From: CAZHHH01 sp052400685
GTDB lineage: Bacteria > Bacteroidota > Bacteroidia > Bacteroidales > Marinilabiliaceae
Direction: 5' to 3' (one strand)
Assembly: GCA_052400685.1 (NCBI GenBank)
Contig: JBQTGJ010000014.1
DNA: 64,000 nt
In this document: piece after piece, positions 53,981 to 63,150 of the stretch
Numbering within the stretch: the first letter of the stretch is position 1
Layout: each line of letters starts with the position of its first letter
Program-made: the position numbers and the translations under genes
The notes under the pieces: generated by a model
The model's database searches: none
The model's input: only the letters and a program-made list of their open reading frames with translations
Told to the model about the DNA's origin: nothing

Positions 53981-55951
53981 ATGAGCGATAATTTAAATCT
54001 CACTCCTAATTCGTCTGAGAAAGGCAGCTATTCGGCCAATAATATTCAGGTACTGGAAGGATTGGAAGCCGTGCGTAAACGTCCGGCTATGTATATTGGC
54101 GATGTAAGTGTTAAAGGTTTGCACCATTTGGTTTATGAAGTGGTGGATAACTCTATTGATGAGGCTTTAGCCGGTCATTGCAACTCAATACAGGTGACCA
54201 TCAACGAAGATGACTCGGTTACGGTGGTCGATAACGGACGGGGTATCCCGGTCGATATGCATGAAAAAGAAGGTCGCTCTGCGCTAGAAGTGGTTATGAC
54301 GGTTTTGCATGCCGGTGGTAAGTTTGATAAGGGTAGTTATAAGGTTTCTGGTGGTTTGCACGGTGTTGGTGTTTCTTGTGTTAACGCGCTGTCAACCAAA
54401 ACTGTGGTTGAGGTCTACCGTGAAGGCAAAAAATACCGGCAGGAATATCATCGTGGTAAACCTATTTCACCTGTAGCTGAAGTGGGTACAACGGAACTGA
54501 GGGGAACGATGGTAACGTTTAAACCTGATGATACCATTTTCAATACGACAGAATACAAATTTTCAATATTGGCAGACCGAATGCGCGAACTGGCGTTTTT
54601 AAATGCAAATATTGAAATTATATTAACCGATAAAAGAGAAGTGGATGAGAATGGGCAATATCTTTCAGAGCGTTTTCATTCGACGGATGGACTGAAAGAA
54701 TTTGTTCAGTTTATCGATTCAAACCGGGAGCCTCTGATTGACGAGATCATTTATATTAATTCAGATAAAAGTGATACGCCTGTTGAGTTGGCTATTCTTT
54801 ATAATACTTCTTTTAGCGAGAACATCTATTCTTACGTCAACAATATTAATACCATTGAAGGCGGAACACACATGACTGGCTTTAGACGTGGTTTAACACG
54901 TACCTTAAAAAATTGGGCTGATAAGTCAGGTCTGTTGCAGAAGCTTAAGTTTGATATCAATGGCGATGATTTTCGTGAGGGGTTAACGGCTGTTATCTCG
55001 GTAAAAGTGGCTGAGCCTCAGTTTGAAGGGCAGACAAAGACCAAACTGGGTAACAGTGATGTGGCTGGGGTTGTAGACACAGCTGTCAGCACTATGCTGA
55101 ATAATTATCTTGAAGAGAATCCAAAGGATGCCAAGGCCATTGTTAATAAGGTTATTTTGGCGGCCACAGCTCGTCATGCGGCCCGTAAAGCCCGTGAATT
55201 GGTACAGCGAAAAAGTGTGTTGTCGGGAGGCGGTTTGCCTGGTAAACTTGCCGATTGTTCTGAAAAAGATGCTGCCCTATGTGAGGTGTTTCTGGTTGAG
55301 GGGGACTCGGCCGGTGGTACTGCTAAACAAGGTCGTAACCGTCAGTTTCAGGCAATCTTACCTTTAAGAGGTAAAATTTTGAATGTGGAGAAAGCTCTCC
55401 AACATAAGGTGTTTGAAAGTGAGGAAATTAAAAATATATTTACGGCTCTCGGTGTTACGATTGGTACCGAAGACGACAGCAAGGCGCTTAATCTGACAAA
55501 ACTGAGATATCATAAAATTATAATAATGACCGATGCCGATGTGGATGGTCGCCATATCACAACTTTGATTATGACGTTTTTCTTCCGTTATATGAAAGAG
55601 ATGATTTTAGGAGGTCACCTGTACATTGCTACACCACCATTGTATTTGATGCGTAAGGGCAAAGTGGAGGAGTATTGTTGGGATGAAAAGCAGCGTCGTG
55701 AATTTGTAGAGAAATTTGGTGGCGGTAAAGAAGATTCAATTCATATTCAACGATATAAAGGTTTGGGTGAAATGAATGCCGAGCAATTATGGACAACAAC
55801 CATGTCGCCTGAGCATCGTACTTTACGTCAGGTTTCAATTGAAAGTGCGGCCGAAGCCGACCGTATTTTTAGTATGTTGATGGGAGATGATGTTCCGCCA
55901 CGTCGCGATTTTATTGAGAAAAATGCGACTTATGCCAATATTGATGTGTAA
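53981..55951 (+). CDS. gyrB: DNA gyrase subunit B
   Basis: A 656-residue type II topoisomerase ATPase subunit. The GHKL ATPase has RPAMYIGDV, VDNSIDEALAGHC, VVDNGRGIPVD and GGLHGVGVSCVNALS within residues 30-130. The transducer domain includes GFRRGLTRTL. The Toprim domain starts at about 435 with CEVFLVEGDSAGGTAKQGRNRQ and PLRGKILNVEKA, and has the metal site DADVDGRHI (about 517). YKGLGEMNAEQL lies near the end. The EGDSAGG-KQGR-Q form and length favour GyrB over ParE. A terminator follows. Confidence 0.96.
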   Translation: MSDNLNLTPNSSEKGSYSANNIQVLEGLEAVRKRPAMYIGDVSVKGLHHLVYEVVDNSIDEALAGHCNSIQVTINEDDSVTVVDNGRGIPVDMHEKEGRSALEVVMTVLHAGGKFDKGSYKVSGGLHGVGVSCVNALSTKTVVEVYREGKKYRQEYHRGKPISPVAEVGTTELRGTMVTFKPDDTIFNTTEYKFSILADRMRELAFLNANIEIILTDKREVDENGQYLSERFHSTDGLKEFVQFIDSNREPLIDEIIYINSDKSDTPVELAILYNTSFSENIYSYVNNINTIEGGTHMTGFRRGLTRTLKNWADKSGLLQKLKFDINGDDFREGLTAVISVKVAEPQFEGQTKTKLGNSDVAGVVDTAVSTMLNNYLEENPKDAKAIVNKVILAATARHAARKARELVQRKSVLSGGGLPGKLADCSEKDAALCEVFLVEGDSAGGTAKQGRNRQFQAILPLRGKILNVEKALQHKVFESEEIKNIFTALGVTIGTEDDSKALNLTKLRYHKIIIMTDADVDGRHITTLIMTFFFRYMKEMILGGHLYIATPPLYLMRKGKVEEYCWDEKQRREFVEKFGGGKEDSIHIQRYKGLGEMNAEQLWTTTMSPEHRTLRQVSIESAAEADRIFSMLMGDDVPPRRDFIEKNATYANIDV

Positions 55952-55983
55952 GCAGTTATAGCCTGTTGAAATTTTATTATATT

Positions 55984-56017
55984 AACCTCTTCGGATTGTT
56001 ACCGGAGAGGTTTTTTA
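55984..56017 (+). terminator. Intrinsic terminator after gyrB
   Basis: An 11-bp stem (AACCTCTTCGG with CCGGAGAGGTT, one G-T pair) followed by TTTTATTT. The next gene starts 13 bases later, so either its promoter overlaps the terminator or it depends on read-through. Confidence 0.9.
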
Positions 56018-56029
56018 TTTGTTGTTTAT

Positions 56030-57112
56030 ATGCGAACAGTAATTATTACAGTTTCCAATAATCTTGTAACCGATCATCGTGTGGCTAAAATGACTGGTTA
56101 TTTGAAGTCAAGAGGTTACAAAGTGTTAGTTTGGGGGCGAAAGTGGCCCGCAAAGAATTATGAGCAAGAGGTCAATGTTCGACGATTTAATTTATGGTTT
56201 AATAAAGGACCGTTGTTTTATCTGAATCTGAATTGTCGTCTGTTTTTTGCTCTTTTAACACAACGGGCCGATTTCTTTTTGGCTGTTGATCTGGATACGT
56301 TGCCCGCTTGCCGGTTGGCTGGTCTTTTTAGGAGAACGCCGGTTGTATTTGACAGTCATGAATATTTTCCGGAAGTACCTGAGTTGCAGCATCGCCCATT
56401 GATTAAGTCCATTTGGCTTACGATTCAGGATTGGCTCGTGCCTGGTATTTATGCCGGAATTACTGTTTCAAAAGGATTGGTGAATTTATATAAAGAGCGC
56501 TATCAGTTGGATTTTAAGTTGGTAAGAAATATTCCATCGGTTGCGAAGCACTTCATACCCATTCGTAAAGTGAACAACCGTCCTGTGGTTTATTACCAGG
56601 GTGCATTGAATGTGGGCCGTGGTCTGGAAGAGGCCATAAGGGCCATGGCTTTCTTACCGGGTTACCAATTGTTGATAGTTGGTCGGGGCGATTTAGAACA
56701 TGACCTTAAACAATTAACGGATAATTTGAAGTTGAATGCACAAGTTCGTTTTGTTGGAGCCGTGCCGTTTTATGAATTGCCAAAGTATGCGGCACAGGCA
56801 CATGTTGGATTATGCTTGCTTCAAAATTTGGGCTTGAATTATTACCACTCCTTACCAAATCGTTTGTTTGATTATCCAATGTTGGGTTTACCAATATTGG
56901 CTTCTGATTTTCCCGATATTCATGATTTTATTGAACAGTATGAAACCGGTCTCCTGACATCATCCATGGTGCCTTCTGAATTGGCGGCCATTATTCGTCG
57001 TATATGTGAGGATGATAAATTACGTGAAAGGATAGGAGAGAAAATGATGGTGGCCTCATCAATGTTAAGCTGGGAAAATGAGGTAAAACAATTGAATACA
57101 ATATTTCATTAA
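56030..57112 (+). CDS. Family 4 glycosyltransferase
   Basis: A 360-residue GT-B fold glycosyltransferase. The N-terminal domain starts RTVIITVSNNLVTDHRVAKM and includes DLDTLPACRLAG and VVFDSHEYFPEVPEL. The C-terminal nucleotide-sugar domain has VVYYQGALNVGRGLEEAI, YQLLIVGRGD, and a GT4-type site FDYPMLGLPILASDFPD. Enzymes of this kind build cell-surface polysaccharide or glycolipid. No partner genes adjoin it. It shares a bidirectional terminator with rpoD. Confidence 0.85.
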   Translation: MRTVIITVSNNLVTDHRVAKMTGYLKSRGYKVLVWGRKWPAKNYEQEVNVRRFNLWFNKGPLFYLNLNCRLFFALLTQRADFFLAVDLDTLPACRLAGLFRRTPVVFDSHEYFPEVPELQHRPLIKSIWLTIQDWLVPGIYAGITVSKGLVNLYKERYQLDFKLVRNIPSVAKHFIPIRKVNNRPVVYYQGALNVGRGLEEAIRAMAFLPGYQLLIVGRGDLEHDLKQLTDNLKLNAQVRFVGAVPFYELPKYAAQAHVGLCLLQNLGLNYYHSLPNRLFDYPMLGLPILASDFPDIHDFIEQYETGLLTSSMVPSELAAIIRRICEDDKLRERIGEKMMVASSMLSWENEVKQLNTIFH

Positions 57113-57155
57113 CAAAAAAACAGGGATGTCACTAATGGTAACATCCCTGTTTTTC
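57113..57155. terminator. Bidirectional terminator
   Basis: A 10-bp stem (ACAGGGATGT with ACATCCCTGT) has an A-run on the left and a T-run on the right. It serves the converging glycosyltransferase and rpoD genes. Confidence 0.85.
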
Positions 57156-57227
57156 GTACTAAGATTATTTCGTCTCCAAAAGAATCTGATATGTGTTGAT
57201 AATTTTTAACGACCTAAGAAACAATAA

Positions 57228-58088
57228 TTAACCCAGATAAGTTTTTAACAATTTACTGCGTGATGTATGTCGCAAACGTCGTATTGCTTTTTCCTTTATC
57301 TGACGAACTCTTTCGCGGGTTAAACCAAAACGCTCACCAATTTCTTCCAATGTCATTTCCTGACATCCAATACCAAAAAATAATTTAATGATATCGCTCT
57401 CCCTTTCGGTTAATGTGGCTAATGCACGTTCAATTTCACGGGCAAGAGATTCATTGATTAACGAACGGTCAGCATTGGGTGAATCGCCATTGACAAGTAC
57501 ATCCAGCAAGCTGTTGTCTTCACCCTCAACAAATGGCGCATCCACAGATATATGGCGACCAGCAACCCGAAGCGTATCTGAAACTTTATCAGCAGGTAAT
57601 TCCAATTCATCGGCCAATTCTTCTGGCGATGGCTTGCGTTCGTGTTCCTGCTCAAATTTTGAATAGGCTTTATTTATCTTATTTAATGAGCCAACCTGAT
57701 TCAGTGGCAAACGTACAATTCTTGACTGCTCGGCCAAAGCCTGCAATATTGATTGACGAATCCACCATACAGCATATGAGATAAATTTAAAACCACGGGT
57801 TTCATCAAATTTCTCAGCTGCTTTTATTAGTCCCAGATTACCTTCATTTATAAGGTCGGGCAAACTTAAGCCCTGATTCTGGTATTGTTTGGCTACCGAT
57901 ACTACGAAACGCAAATTGGCTCTGGTCAGCTTTTCGAGGGCTGTTTGATCTCCCTTTTTTATGCGCTGCGCCAGTTCTACTTCCTCTTCAACAGATATTA
58001 GTTCCTCACGACCAATTTCCTGAAGATATTTATCCAATGATGCGCTTTCGCGATTGGTGATTGATTTTGTTATTTTTAGTTGTCTCAT
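57228..58088 (-). CDS. rpoD: Primary RNA polymerase sigma factor
   Basis: A 286-residue sigma-70 factor. SLDKYLQEIGREELISVEEEVELAQRI is region 1.2 and NLRFVSVAKQYQNQGLSLPDLINEGNLGLIKAAEKFD is region 2.1-2.2. GFKFISYAVWWIRQSILQALAEQSR is region 2.3-2.4. A region 3 segment follows, and region 4.2 is MTLEEIGERFGLTRERVRQIKEKAIRRLR. The acidic 1.1 domain is missing, as in Bacteroidota primary sigma factors. These recognise TTG/TAnnTTTG promoters. A near-consensus promoter and a strong GGAGGA ribosome-binding site precede the gene. Confidence 0.96.
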   Translation of the reverse strand: MRQLKITKSITNRESASLDKYLQEIGREELISVEEEVELAQRIKKGDQTALEKLTRANLRFVVSVAKQYQNQGLSLPDLINEGNLGLIKAAEKFDETRGFKFISYAVWWIRQSILQALAEQSRIVRLPLNQVGSLNKINKAYSKFEQEHERKPSPEELADELELPADKVSDTLRVAGRHISVDAPFVEGEDNSLLDVLVNGDSPNADRSLINESLAREIERALATLTERESDIIKLFFGIGCQEMTLEEIGERFGLTRERVRQIKEKAIRRLRHTSRSKLLKTYLG

Positions 58089-58107
58089 GTCTCCTCCAAA
58101 TACGCCG

Positions 58108-58138
58108 CAAAAGTACGCTTTTTTTCAGACTAAAGCAA
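58108..58138 (-). promoter_or_regulatory. Promoter of rpoD
   Basis: On the minus strand, TTG (58138-58136), 20 bases, then TACTTTTG (58115-58108). This fits the TTG/N19-21/TAnnTTTG consensus. It leaves a leader of about a dozen bases containing GGAGGA just before the ATG, a Shine-Dalgarno match seldom seen in this genome. Confidence 0.75.
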
Positions 58139-58164
58139 TAGGTCTACGGTGTATTACATTATTA

Positions 58165-59634
58165 TTATTCCTGAAGATTTATCGCATAATAGGCGACTTT
58201 TCCATTCGGATAAATTCCGGTCAGAAAAAGTCCATCATTTAAAACTTCTACTACTTTTTTCAGGTCTTCTTCGCTGTTGATAGGCACCCTATTGGCCTGG
58301 GTTATTATATAGCCTTTGCTGACGCCTGCATCTTTGAATTTTCCTGAAGTTACATTTTTAACTTTTAATCCATTGCGTAATCCAAACCGTTGTTTTTCGC
58401 TGCTGGATAGTGGCTCAAATGTGGCTCCCAGCTGACCGAATTTTCCAGTTGTTTTAACAATATCAGTATTACCTTGAATGTTACGTAAGGTAATGGTAAA
58501 AGGTTTTCTTTTACCGTCACGTATTATTTCTACTTGTACACTATCGCCAGGACGGTATCGGCTTATTTTTTCCTGCAATTGGGGTACGGTATTGACTTTA
58601 TCGCCATTTACACTGACTATTACATCACCCGATTTGATGCCTGCCACTTGTGCGCCACCACCGTCTATGGCTTCAACTACATAAACTCCGGTGCCGGGGT
58701 CGAGGTTCATTTTTTTGGCTAATTCGTTGTCCATTTCCCGAATATTAACACCAATCAGTCCCCTTTGTACTTCGCCAAATTCCATCAGATCTGATACCAC
58801 TTTTTGTACAATACTCACCGGAACGGCAAATGAATATCCTGTGTATGATCCTGTTTGTGAGGCAATAGCTGTATTAATACCAACCAGTTCTCCGGATGTA
58901 TTGACCAACGCGCCTCCGCTGTTACCCGGATTTACAGCAGCATCGGTTTGAATGAATGCTTCTATGCTCATTTGTCCGAGAATCTGAATACTACGTGACT
59001 TGGCGCTCACAATACCTGCCGTTACGGTGGAGGTCAAATTAAAAGGGTTGCCGACTGCAAGCACCCATTCGCCAATTTTTAAATCATCTGAATTACCATA
59101 TTGCATATAAGGCAATTCGGATGCATCGATTTTTAAAAGTGCAATGTCGGTGGTGGGATCGGTGCCTACAACAACGGCTTTAAACGTTCGTTTGTCGTTC
59201 AGAATAACTTCAATTTCGTTGGCATCGTCTATAACATGGTTATTGGTGACAATAAATCCATCAGCTGAGACAATGACCCCGGAGCCTGAACCCATAACCT
59301 GTCTTTCCATTGGCCGTTGCTGGTAACCGTTTGGCCCAAAGAAAAAATCGAATAATGGATTGTCCATATATGACTGTGATACTGATGATGTGGCTTTGGT
59401 TTGCACGTGTACGACGCTATGAACCGATTGGTCGGCGGCATATGTCAAATCAGGATAGCCTGTCGTCGGTTTTTCCTGTGATAAGGAAGCGTAGCGAGCT
59501 GAGTGGTTCACTTCAACAGGGACTTCGACCCGCTGTACCAAAGGTCCATTAATTTTGGAAAAAATAAAAACACCAATAAAAGCACTGATGATTGATATTG
59601 CAACGGTTGCAAAAAGTTGTTTCTTATTTTTCAT
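58165..59634 (-). CDS. Do/HtrA-family periplasmic serine protease
   Basis: A 489-residue envelope protease and chaperone. A signal anchor (residues 7-27, LFATVAISIISAFIGVFIF) is followed by the trypsin-like domain: catalytic His in FIVTNNHVIDDA (about 135), Asp in TDIALLKID (about 165) and Ser in NPGNSGGALV (about 240). Two PDZ domains follow, with GLIGVNIREM and VAGIKSGDVIVSVNGDKV in the first. The C-terminal PDZ ends IYPNGKVAYYAINL. It degrades or refolds misfolded periplasmic proteins. It lies upstream of rpoD on the same strand. Confidence 0.94.
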   Translation of the reverse strand: MKNKKQLFATVAISIISAFIGVFIFSKINGPLVQRVEVPVEVNHSARYASLSQEKPTTGYPDLTYAADQSVHSVVHVQTKATSSVSQSYMDNPLFDFFFGPNGYQQRPMERQVMGSGSGVIVSADGFIVTNNHVIDDANEIEVILNDKRTFKAVVVGTDPTTDIALLKIDASELPYMQYGNSDDLKIGEWVLAVGNPFNLTSTVTAGIVSAKSRSIQILGQMSIEAFIQTDAAVNPGNSGGALVNTSGELVGINTAIASQTGSYTGYSFAVPVSIVQKVVSDLMEFGEVQRGLIGVNIREMDNELAKKMNLDPGTGVYVVEAIDGGGAQVAGIKSGDVIVSVNGDKVNTVPQLQEKISRYRPGDSVQVEIIRDGKRKPFTITLRNIQGNTDIVKTTGKFGQLGATFEPLSSSEKQRFGLRNGLKVKNVTSGKFKDAGVSKGYIITQANRVPINSEEDLKKVVEVLNDGLFLTGIYPNGKVAYYAINLQE

Positions 59635-59879
59635 GACATATTAATTTTAAAGGTTTGCATATAACAATCAAATTATATGCCTTTAAAATATCGGTTAACA
59701 AAATTTAACGAGGCTTGTGTTTGATTTAAGGTGCGCTTTGGAGTGAAGAAACCCCCTGGGAGATATTCCGGTCACCCTACCCTAATCCTTAAACAAAACC
59801 GAAATGCCACCGAAGGGGGCTTGAATGACATAAAATTAAGTTAATTAAGCACTAATGTCAATTGAAAAATTCGATTTGA
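59635..59879. other. htrA-dapF intergenic region with inverted C/G tracts
   Basis: ACCCCCT at about 59749 and AGGGGGCTT at about 59814 face each other across a CACCCTACCCTAATCC stretch. The structure resembles the CCCCTTCGGGG-type junk hairpins of Bacteroidota intergenic DNA. Nothing coding is supported. Confidence 0.4.
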
Positions 59880-59911
59880 TTGGTAGGAGTGACTCCTCTT
59901 CCTTATCTTTG
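59880..59911 (+). promoter_or_regulatory. Promoter of dapF
   Basis: TTG (59880-59882), 21 bases, then TATCTTTG (59904-59911), a good match to the Bacteroidota housekeeping consensus. Transcription should start near 59918, after the upstream ATG at 59855, so the gene must begin at ATG 59930. Confidence 0.7.
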
Positions 59912-59929
59912 TGCCCTAATTGTTTTTCT

Positions 59930-60718
59930 ATGTCTGATATTAAATTCTATAAGTATCACGGTGCCGGTAACGATTTTATTTTGATTGATAACCGTTCGCT
60001 TTTCTTTGATGCAAAGGAGGTTCAGCTAATCGAAGCGATGTGCCATCGCAGGTTTGGTATAGGTGCAGACGGGCTTATGTTGTTGCAAAATTCGAAAAGC
60101 TATGCTTTTTCGATGCGTTATTTCAACAGTGACGGTCGCGAAGCCACCATGTGTGGTAATGGGGGGCGTTGTATTGTTGCCTTCGCCGAAAAAATGGGCC
60201 TTGTTGATAAGGGTAAGTTGTTTGAATTTGAGGCGGTTGACGGGCGACATGAGGCTATTTGTCAGACGGATTATGTGCGTCTTAAAATGGTTGATGTTAG
60301 TGGCATTGATGAGTCCGGTGGAACCTATTATTTGAATACAGGGTCACCGCATCATGTTAGTTTTCATCCTCAGATTGATGGTCTGGATGTTTTTGGCAAA
60401 GGCCGGGAAATTCGGTATAGTGACCGTTTTAAAACAGAAGGTACTAATGTTAATTTTGTAGAGGTGATCAGTGACGGACATATTAAGGTTAGAACTTATG
60501 AGCGGGGTGTTGAGGATGAAACATGGGCCTGCGGTACCGGATGTGTGGCTTCTGTTTTAACCGATTATTATGTGCATGGAAAAAAGAATAACTATCAGGT
60601 GTCTGTTCTTGGTGGAGAACTGAAGGTTAGTTTTGAGCCCGTTTCCAAAGGGGTGTATAAAAATATATGGTTGGATGGTCCGGCTAAATTTGTTTTTGAA
60701 GGTCATTATTCTTTTTAG
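59930..60718 (+). CDS. dapF: Diaminopimelate epimerase
   Basis: A 262-residue cofactor-independent epimerase that makes meso-diaminopimelate for lysine and peptidoglycan. The start MSDIKFYKYHGAGNDFILIDN at 59930 fits both the family and the promoter. The two catalytic cysteines are in ATMCGNGGRC (about residue 74) and TWACGTGCVAS (about 200). RRFGIGADGLMLL and GSPHHVSF are further motifs. It is closely followed by uvrB, and the two may be transcribed together. Confidence 0.96.
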   Translation: MSDIKFYKYHGAGNDFILIDNRSLFFDAKEVQLIEAMCHRRFGIGADGLMLLQNSKSYAFSMRYFNSDGREATMCGNGGRCIVAFAEKMGLVDKGKLFEFEAVDGRHEAICQTDYVRLKMVDVSGIDESGGTYYLNTGSPHHVSFHPQIDGLDVFGKGREIRYSDRFKTEGTNVNFVEVISDGHIKVRTYERGVEDETWACGTGCVASVLTDYYVHGKKNNYQVSVLGGELKVSFEPVSKGVYKNIWLDGPAKFVFEGHYSF

Positions 60719-60750
60719 TGTTTGCGTGGAGATACAGGGGATTATAATAT

Positions 60751-62769
60751 ATGGATTTTAAGCTAACATCGGATTTTGAGCCAACAGGCGACCAGCCTGA
60801 TGCTATTGTTAAATTAGTGAAAGGTTTTAAAGACGGAAGCAATGCACAAACGCTTCTGGGAGTTACCGGCTCAGGAAAGACGTTTACAGTGGCCAATGTG
60901 ATTCAGGAGCTGGGTAGGCCAACCTTAATATTAAGTCATAACAAAACTCTGGCGGCCCAGTTGTATGGCGAGTTTAAAAATTTTTTCCCAAATAACAGGG
61001 TGGAATATTTTGTCTCGTATTATGATTATTATCAACCTGAGGCCTATCTCCCGGTGACCGATACATACATTGAAAAGGATTTATCCATCAATGAAGAGAT
61101 TGAAAAATTACGTTTGAGTGCGACATCGGCTTTGCTTTCGGGCCGCAAGGATGTGATTGTGGTTTCTTCGGTGTCATGTTTATATGGTATTGGTAATCCG
61201 GAAGATTTTCATGCCAATGTTATTTCTCTTAAAAAGGGAGCTAGTATTGGCCGAACACAATTTCTTCGTCACTTGGTTGATAGTCTTTATTCGCGTAATG
61301 AGGTGGAGTTTAATCGTGGCAATTTTAGGGTGAAAGGTGATACTGTTGATATTTTCCTGGCCTACGCTGACGAAGCCTGCCGGGTGATTTTTTGGGGGGA
61401 TGAAATTGAATCAATTGAGACTTTTGATCCTGTTAATAATATAAAATTGGAGGATCATGACCAATTCCTTATTTATCCTGCGAATATTTTCGTTACCACC
61501 AAAGAACGAATTCATGAGGCTATTTCGCATATCCAGGATGATTTAACGGCTCATTTGGCTTTTATGCGTGAGGAAGGTAAAGCTCTGGAGGCCAAACGAC
61601 TGGATGAACGTGTTAATTATGATCTTGAAATGATCAGAGAGTTGGGATACTGTCCGGGAATCGAAAATTACAGTCGTTATTTTGATGGTCGGCCAGCAGG
61701 AACCCGTCCTTTCTGTTTGTTGGATTATTTTCCAAAAGATTTTTTGATCGTGATTGACGAAAGTCATGTTACAATACCGCAAATAAGGGCCATGTATGGA
61801 GGCGATTTCAGCCGCAAAAAGAATTTGGTGGAGTACGGTTTTCGTCTGCCATCGGCATTGGATAACCGGCCGCTGAAATTTGAAGAGTTTGAGGTTTTGG
61901 CCAAAAATGTGATATATGTTAGTGCAACACCTGCCGATTATGAAATGCAACGAAGCGAAGGTGTTATTGTTGAGCAGGTTATTCGGCCCACTGGATTGCC
62001 GGATCCTGAAATAGAAGTTCGTCCTTCGCTTAATCAGATTGATGAGTTAATTAATGAAATTCAAATTCGTATACCAAAAGAAGAACGTGTTCTGGTTACG
62101 ACACTGACCAAACGAATGGCGGAAGAACTATCGGCCTATCTCACAAGAATGGGGATTCGCTGTGAATATATCCATTCGGATGTTGATACTATTGAGCGTG
62201 TTAAAATAATGGAAGGTTTACGCGAGGGGCTTTTTGATGTTTTGGTGGGAGTAAATCTTTTGCGCGAAGGACTGGACTTACCCGAAGTTTCCCTGGTGGC
62301 TATTTTGGATGCCGACAAGGAAGGATTTCTTCGGTCGGCACGTGCTTTAACACAGACTGCCGGACGGGCGGCCCGTAACCTGAATGGCAGGGTAATTATG
62401 TTTGCCGATAAAATAACGCATTCAATGCAGGAGACCATTGATGCAACGAATTATCGTCGTGAAAAACAGTTGGCATACAATGTGGCCAATCAGATTGTGC
62501 CGCATCAGGCCGTCCGCCGTAAGGGGTCTGTTATACCGGGAAGTGCGCCTGCCGCATCGGCAAAAGCTTATGTAGAGTCTGAATCGTCAGATGTGGCAGC
62601 GGATCCGGTGGTTGCTTATATGAGTATTCATGGCCTTGAAAAAGCCATTCAAAAAACGAAAAAAGCGATGGAAGCGGCATCCAAAGAGTTGGATTTTGTC
62701 TCAGCAGCACAATACCGTGATGAAATGTTTCGGCTTGAAGCATTGCTGAAAGATAAAATCAATTCATAA
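60751..62769 (+). CDS. uvrB: Excinuclease ABC subunit B
   Basis: A 672-residue DNA helicase-fold repair protein. Walker A is in LLGVTGSGKTFTVANV (about residues 34-49). The beta-hairpin YYDYYQPEAYLP (about 90-101) inserts behind the lesion. DESHVT is the Walker B motif. YVSATPADYE and LLREGLDLPEVSLVAILDADKEGFLRS mark the second motor domain. A UVR motif for UvrA/UvrC contact lies at the C-terminus (KAMEAASKELDFVSAAQYRDE). It receives damaged DNA from UvrA and recruits UvrC. Confidence 0.97.
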   Translation: MDFKLTSDFEPTGDQPDAIVKLVKGFKDGSNAQTLLGVTGSGKTFTVANVIQELGRPTLILSHNKTLAAQLYGEFKNFFPNNRVEYFVSYYDYYQPEAYLPVTDTYIEKDLSINEEIEKLRLSATSALLSGRKDVIVVSSVSCLYGIGNPEDFHANVISLKKGASIGRTQFLRHLVDSLYSRNEVEFNRGNFRVKGDTVDIFLAYADEACRVIFWGDEIESIETFDPVNNIKLEDHDQFLIYPANIFVTTKERIHEAISHIQDDLTAHLAFMREEGKALEAKRLDERVNYDLEMIRELGYCPGIENYSRYFDGRPAGTRPFCLLDYFPKDFLIVIDESHVTIPQIRAMYGGDFSRKKNLVEYGFRLPSALDNRPLKFEEFEVLAKNVIYVSATPADYEMQRSEGVIVEQVIRPTGLPDPEIEVRPSLNQIDELINEIQIRIPKEERVLVTTLTKRMAEELSAYLTRMGIRCEYIHSDVDTIERVKIMEGLREGLFDVLVGVNLLREGLDLPEVSLVAILDADKEGFLRSARALTQTAGRAARNLNGRVIMFADKITHSMQETIDATNYRREKQLAYNVANQIVPHQAVRRKGSVIPGSAPAASAKAYVESESSDVAADPVVAYMSIHGLEKAIQKTKKAMEAASKELDFVSAAQYRDEMFRLEALLKDKINS

Positions 62770-62905
62770 AATTATATTAAATAGATTATTGTTACTGTTA
62801 TATATGTATATAGTTTATTTATAGCGTTGTATCTGCTTTTTTTATGAGTGGTGTTTAGTGTTTTATTTGATAATAGAGTTCCTTATTTTATATTTGTAGT
62901 CTAAT
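62770..62905. other. AT-rich spacer after uvrB
   Basis: No gene or strong terminator is visible before the palindromic element. Confidence 0.4.
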
Positions 62906-63150
62906 TAGAGTCTGTCCATAAACTAAGTGTTTGAAGTATGAAGTTCAAATTCAAGGCTTGCGAAGTCATAAAAATCAAGGGACTGACGAACGAAGTAAAG
63001 GCAGAAACAAAGCTGTTGTTGTGGATTTATCTCATAAATGCTTTGATTATGCTTTACAAGGAGGAAGAAGACGAAGTCAGTTTACTTTTCGTAAATGACT
63101 GTTTTTATGACAAGCGTAACGCAGAAGTTGACTTTATAGACAAACACTAA
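62906..63150 (+). repeat. Palindromic MITE-like element, long form
   Basis: About 245 bp, starting TAGAGTCTGTCCATAAAC and ending CTTTATAGACAAACACTAA. The extra 100 bases sit between the arms and carry their own inverted segments (GTAAAG/CTTTAC, CTGAC/GTCAG). A 70-codon open frame runs through the element but has no protein-like features. A nearly identical copy lies inverted at 37471-37716. Confidence 0.9.

Noticed and set aside
59855..59929. Upstream extension of dapF
   Set aside because: A good promoter (59880-59911) lies inside it, and the family start is at 59930.
62938..63150. 70-codon open frame as a gene
   Set aside because: It lies wholly inside the long palindromic element, and its sequence follows the palindrome rather than protein constraints.
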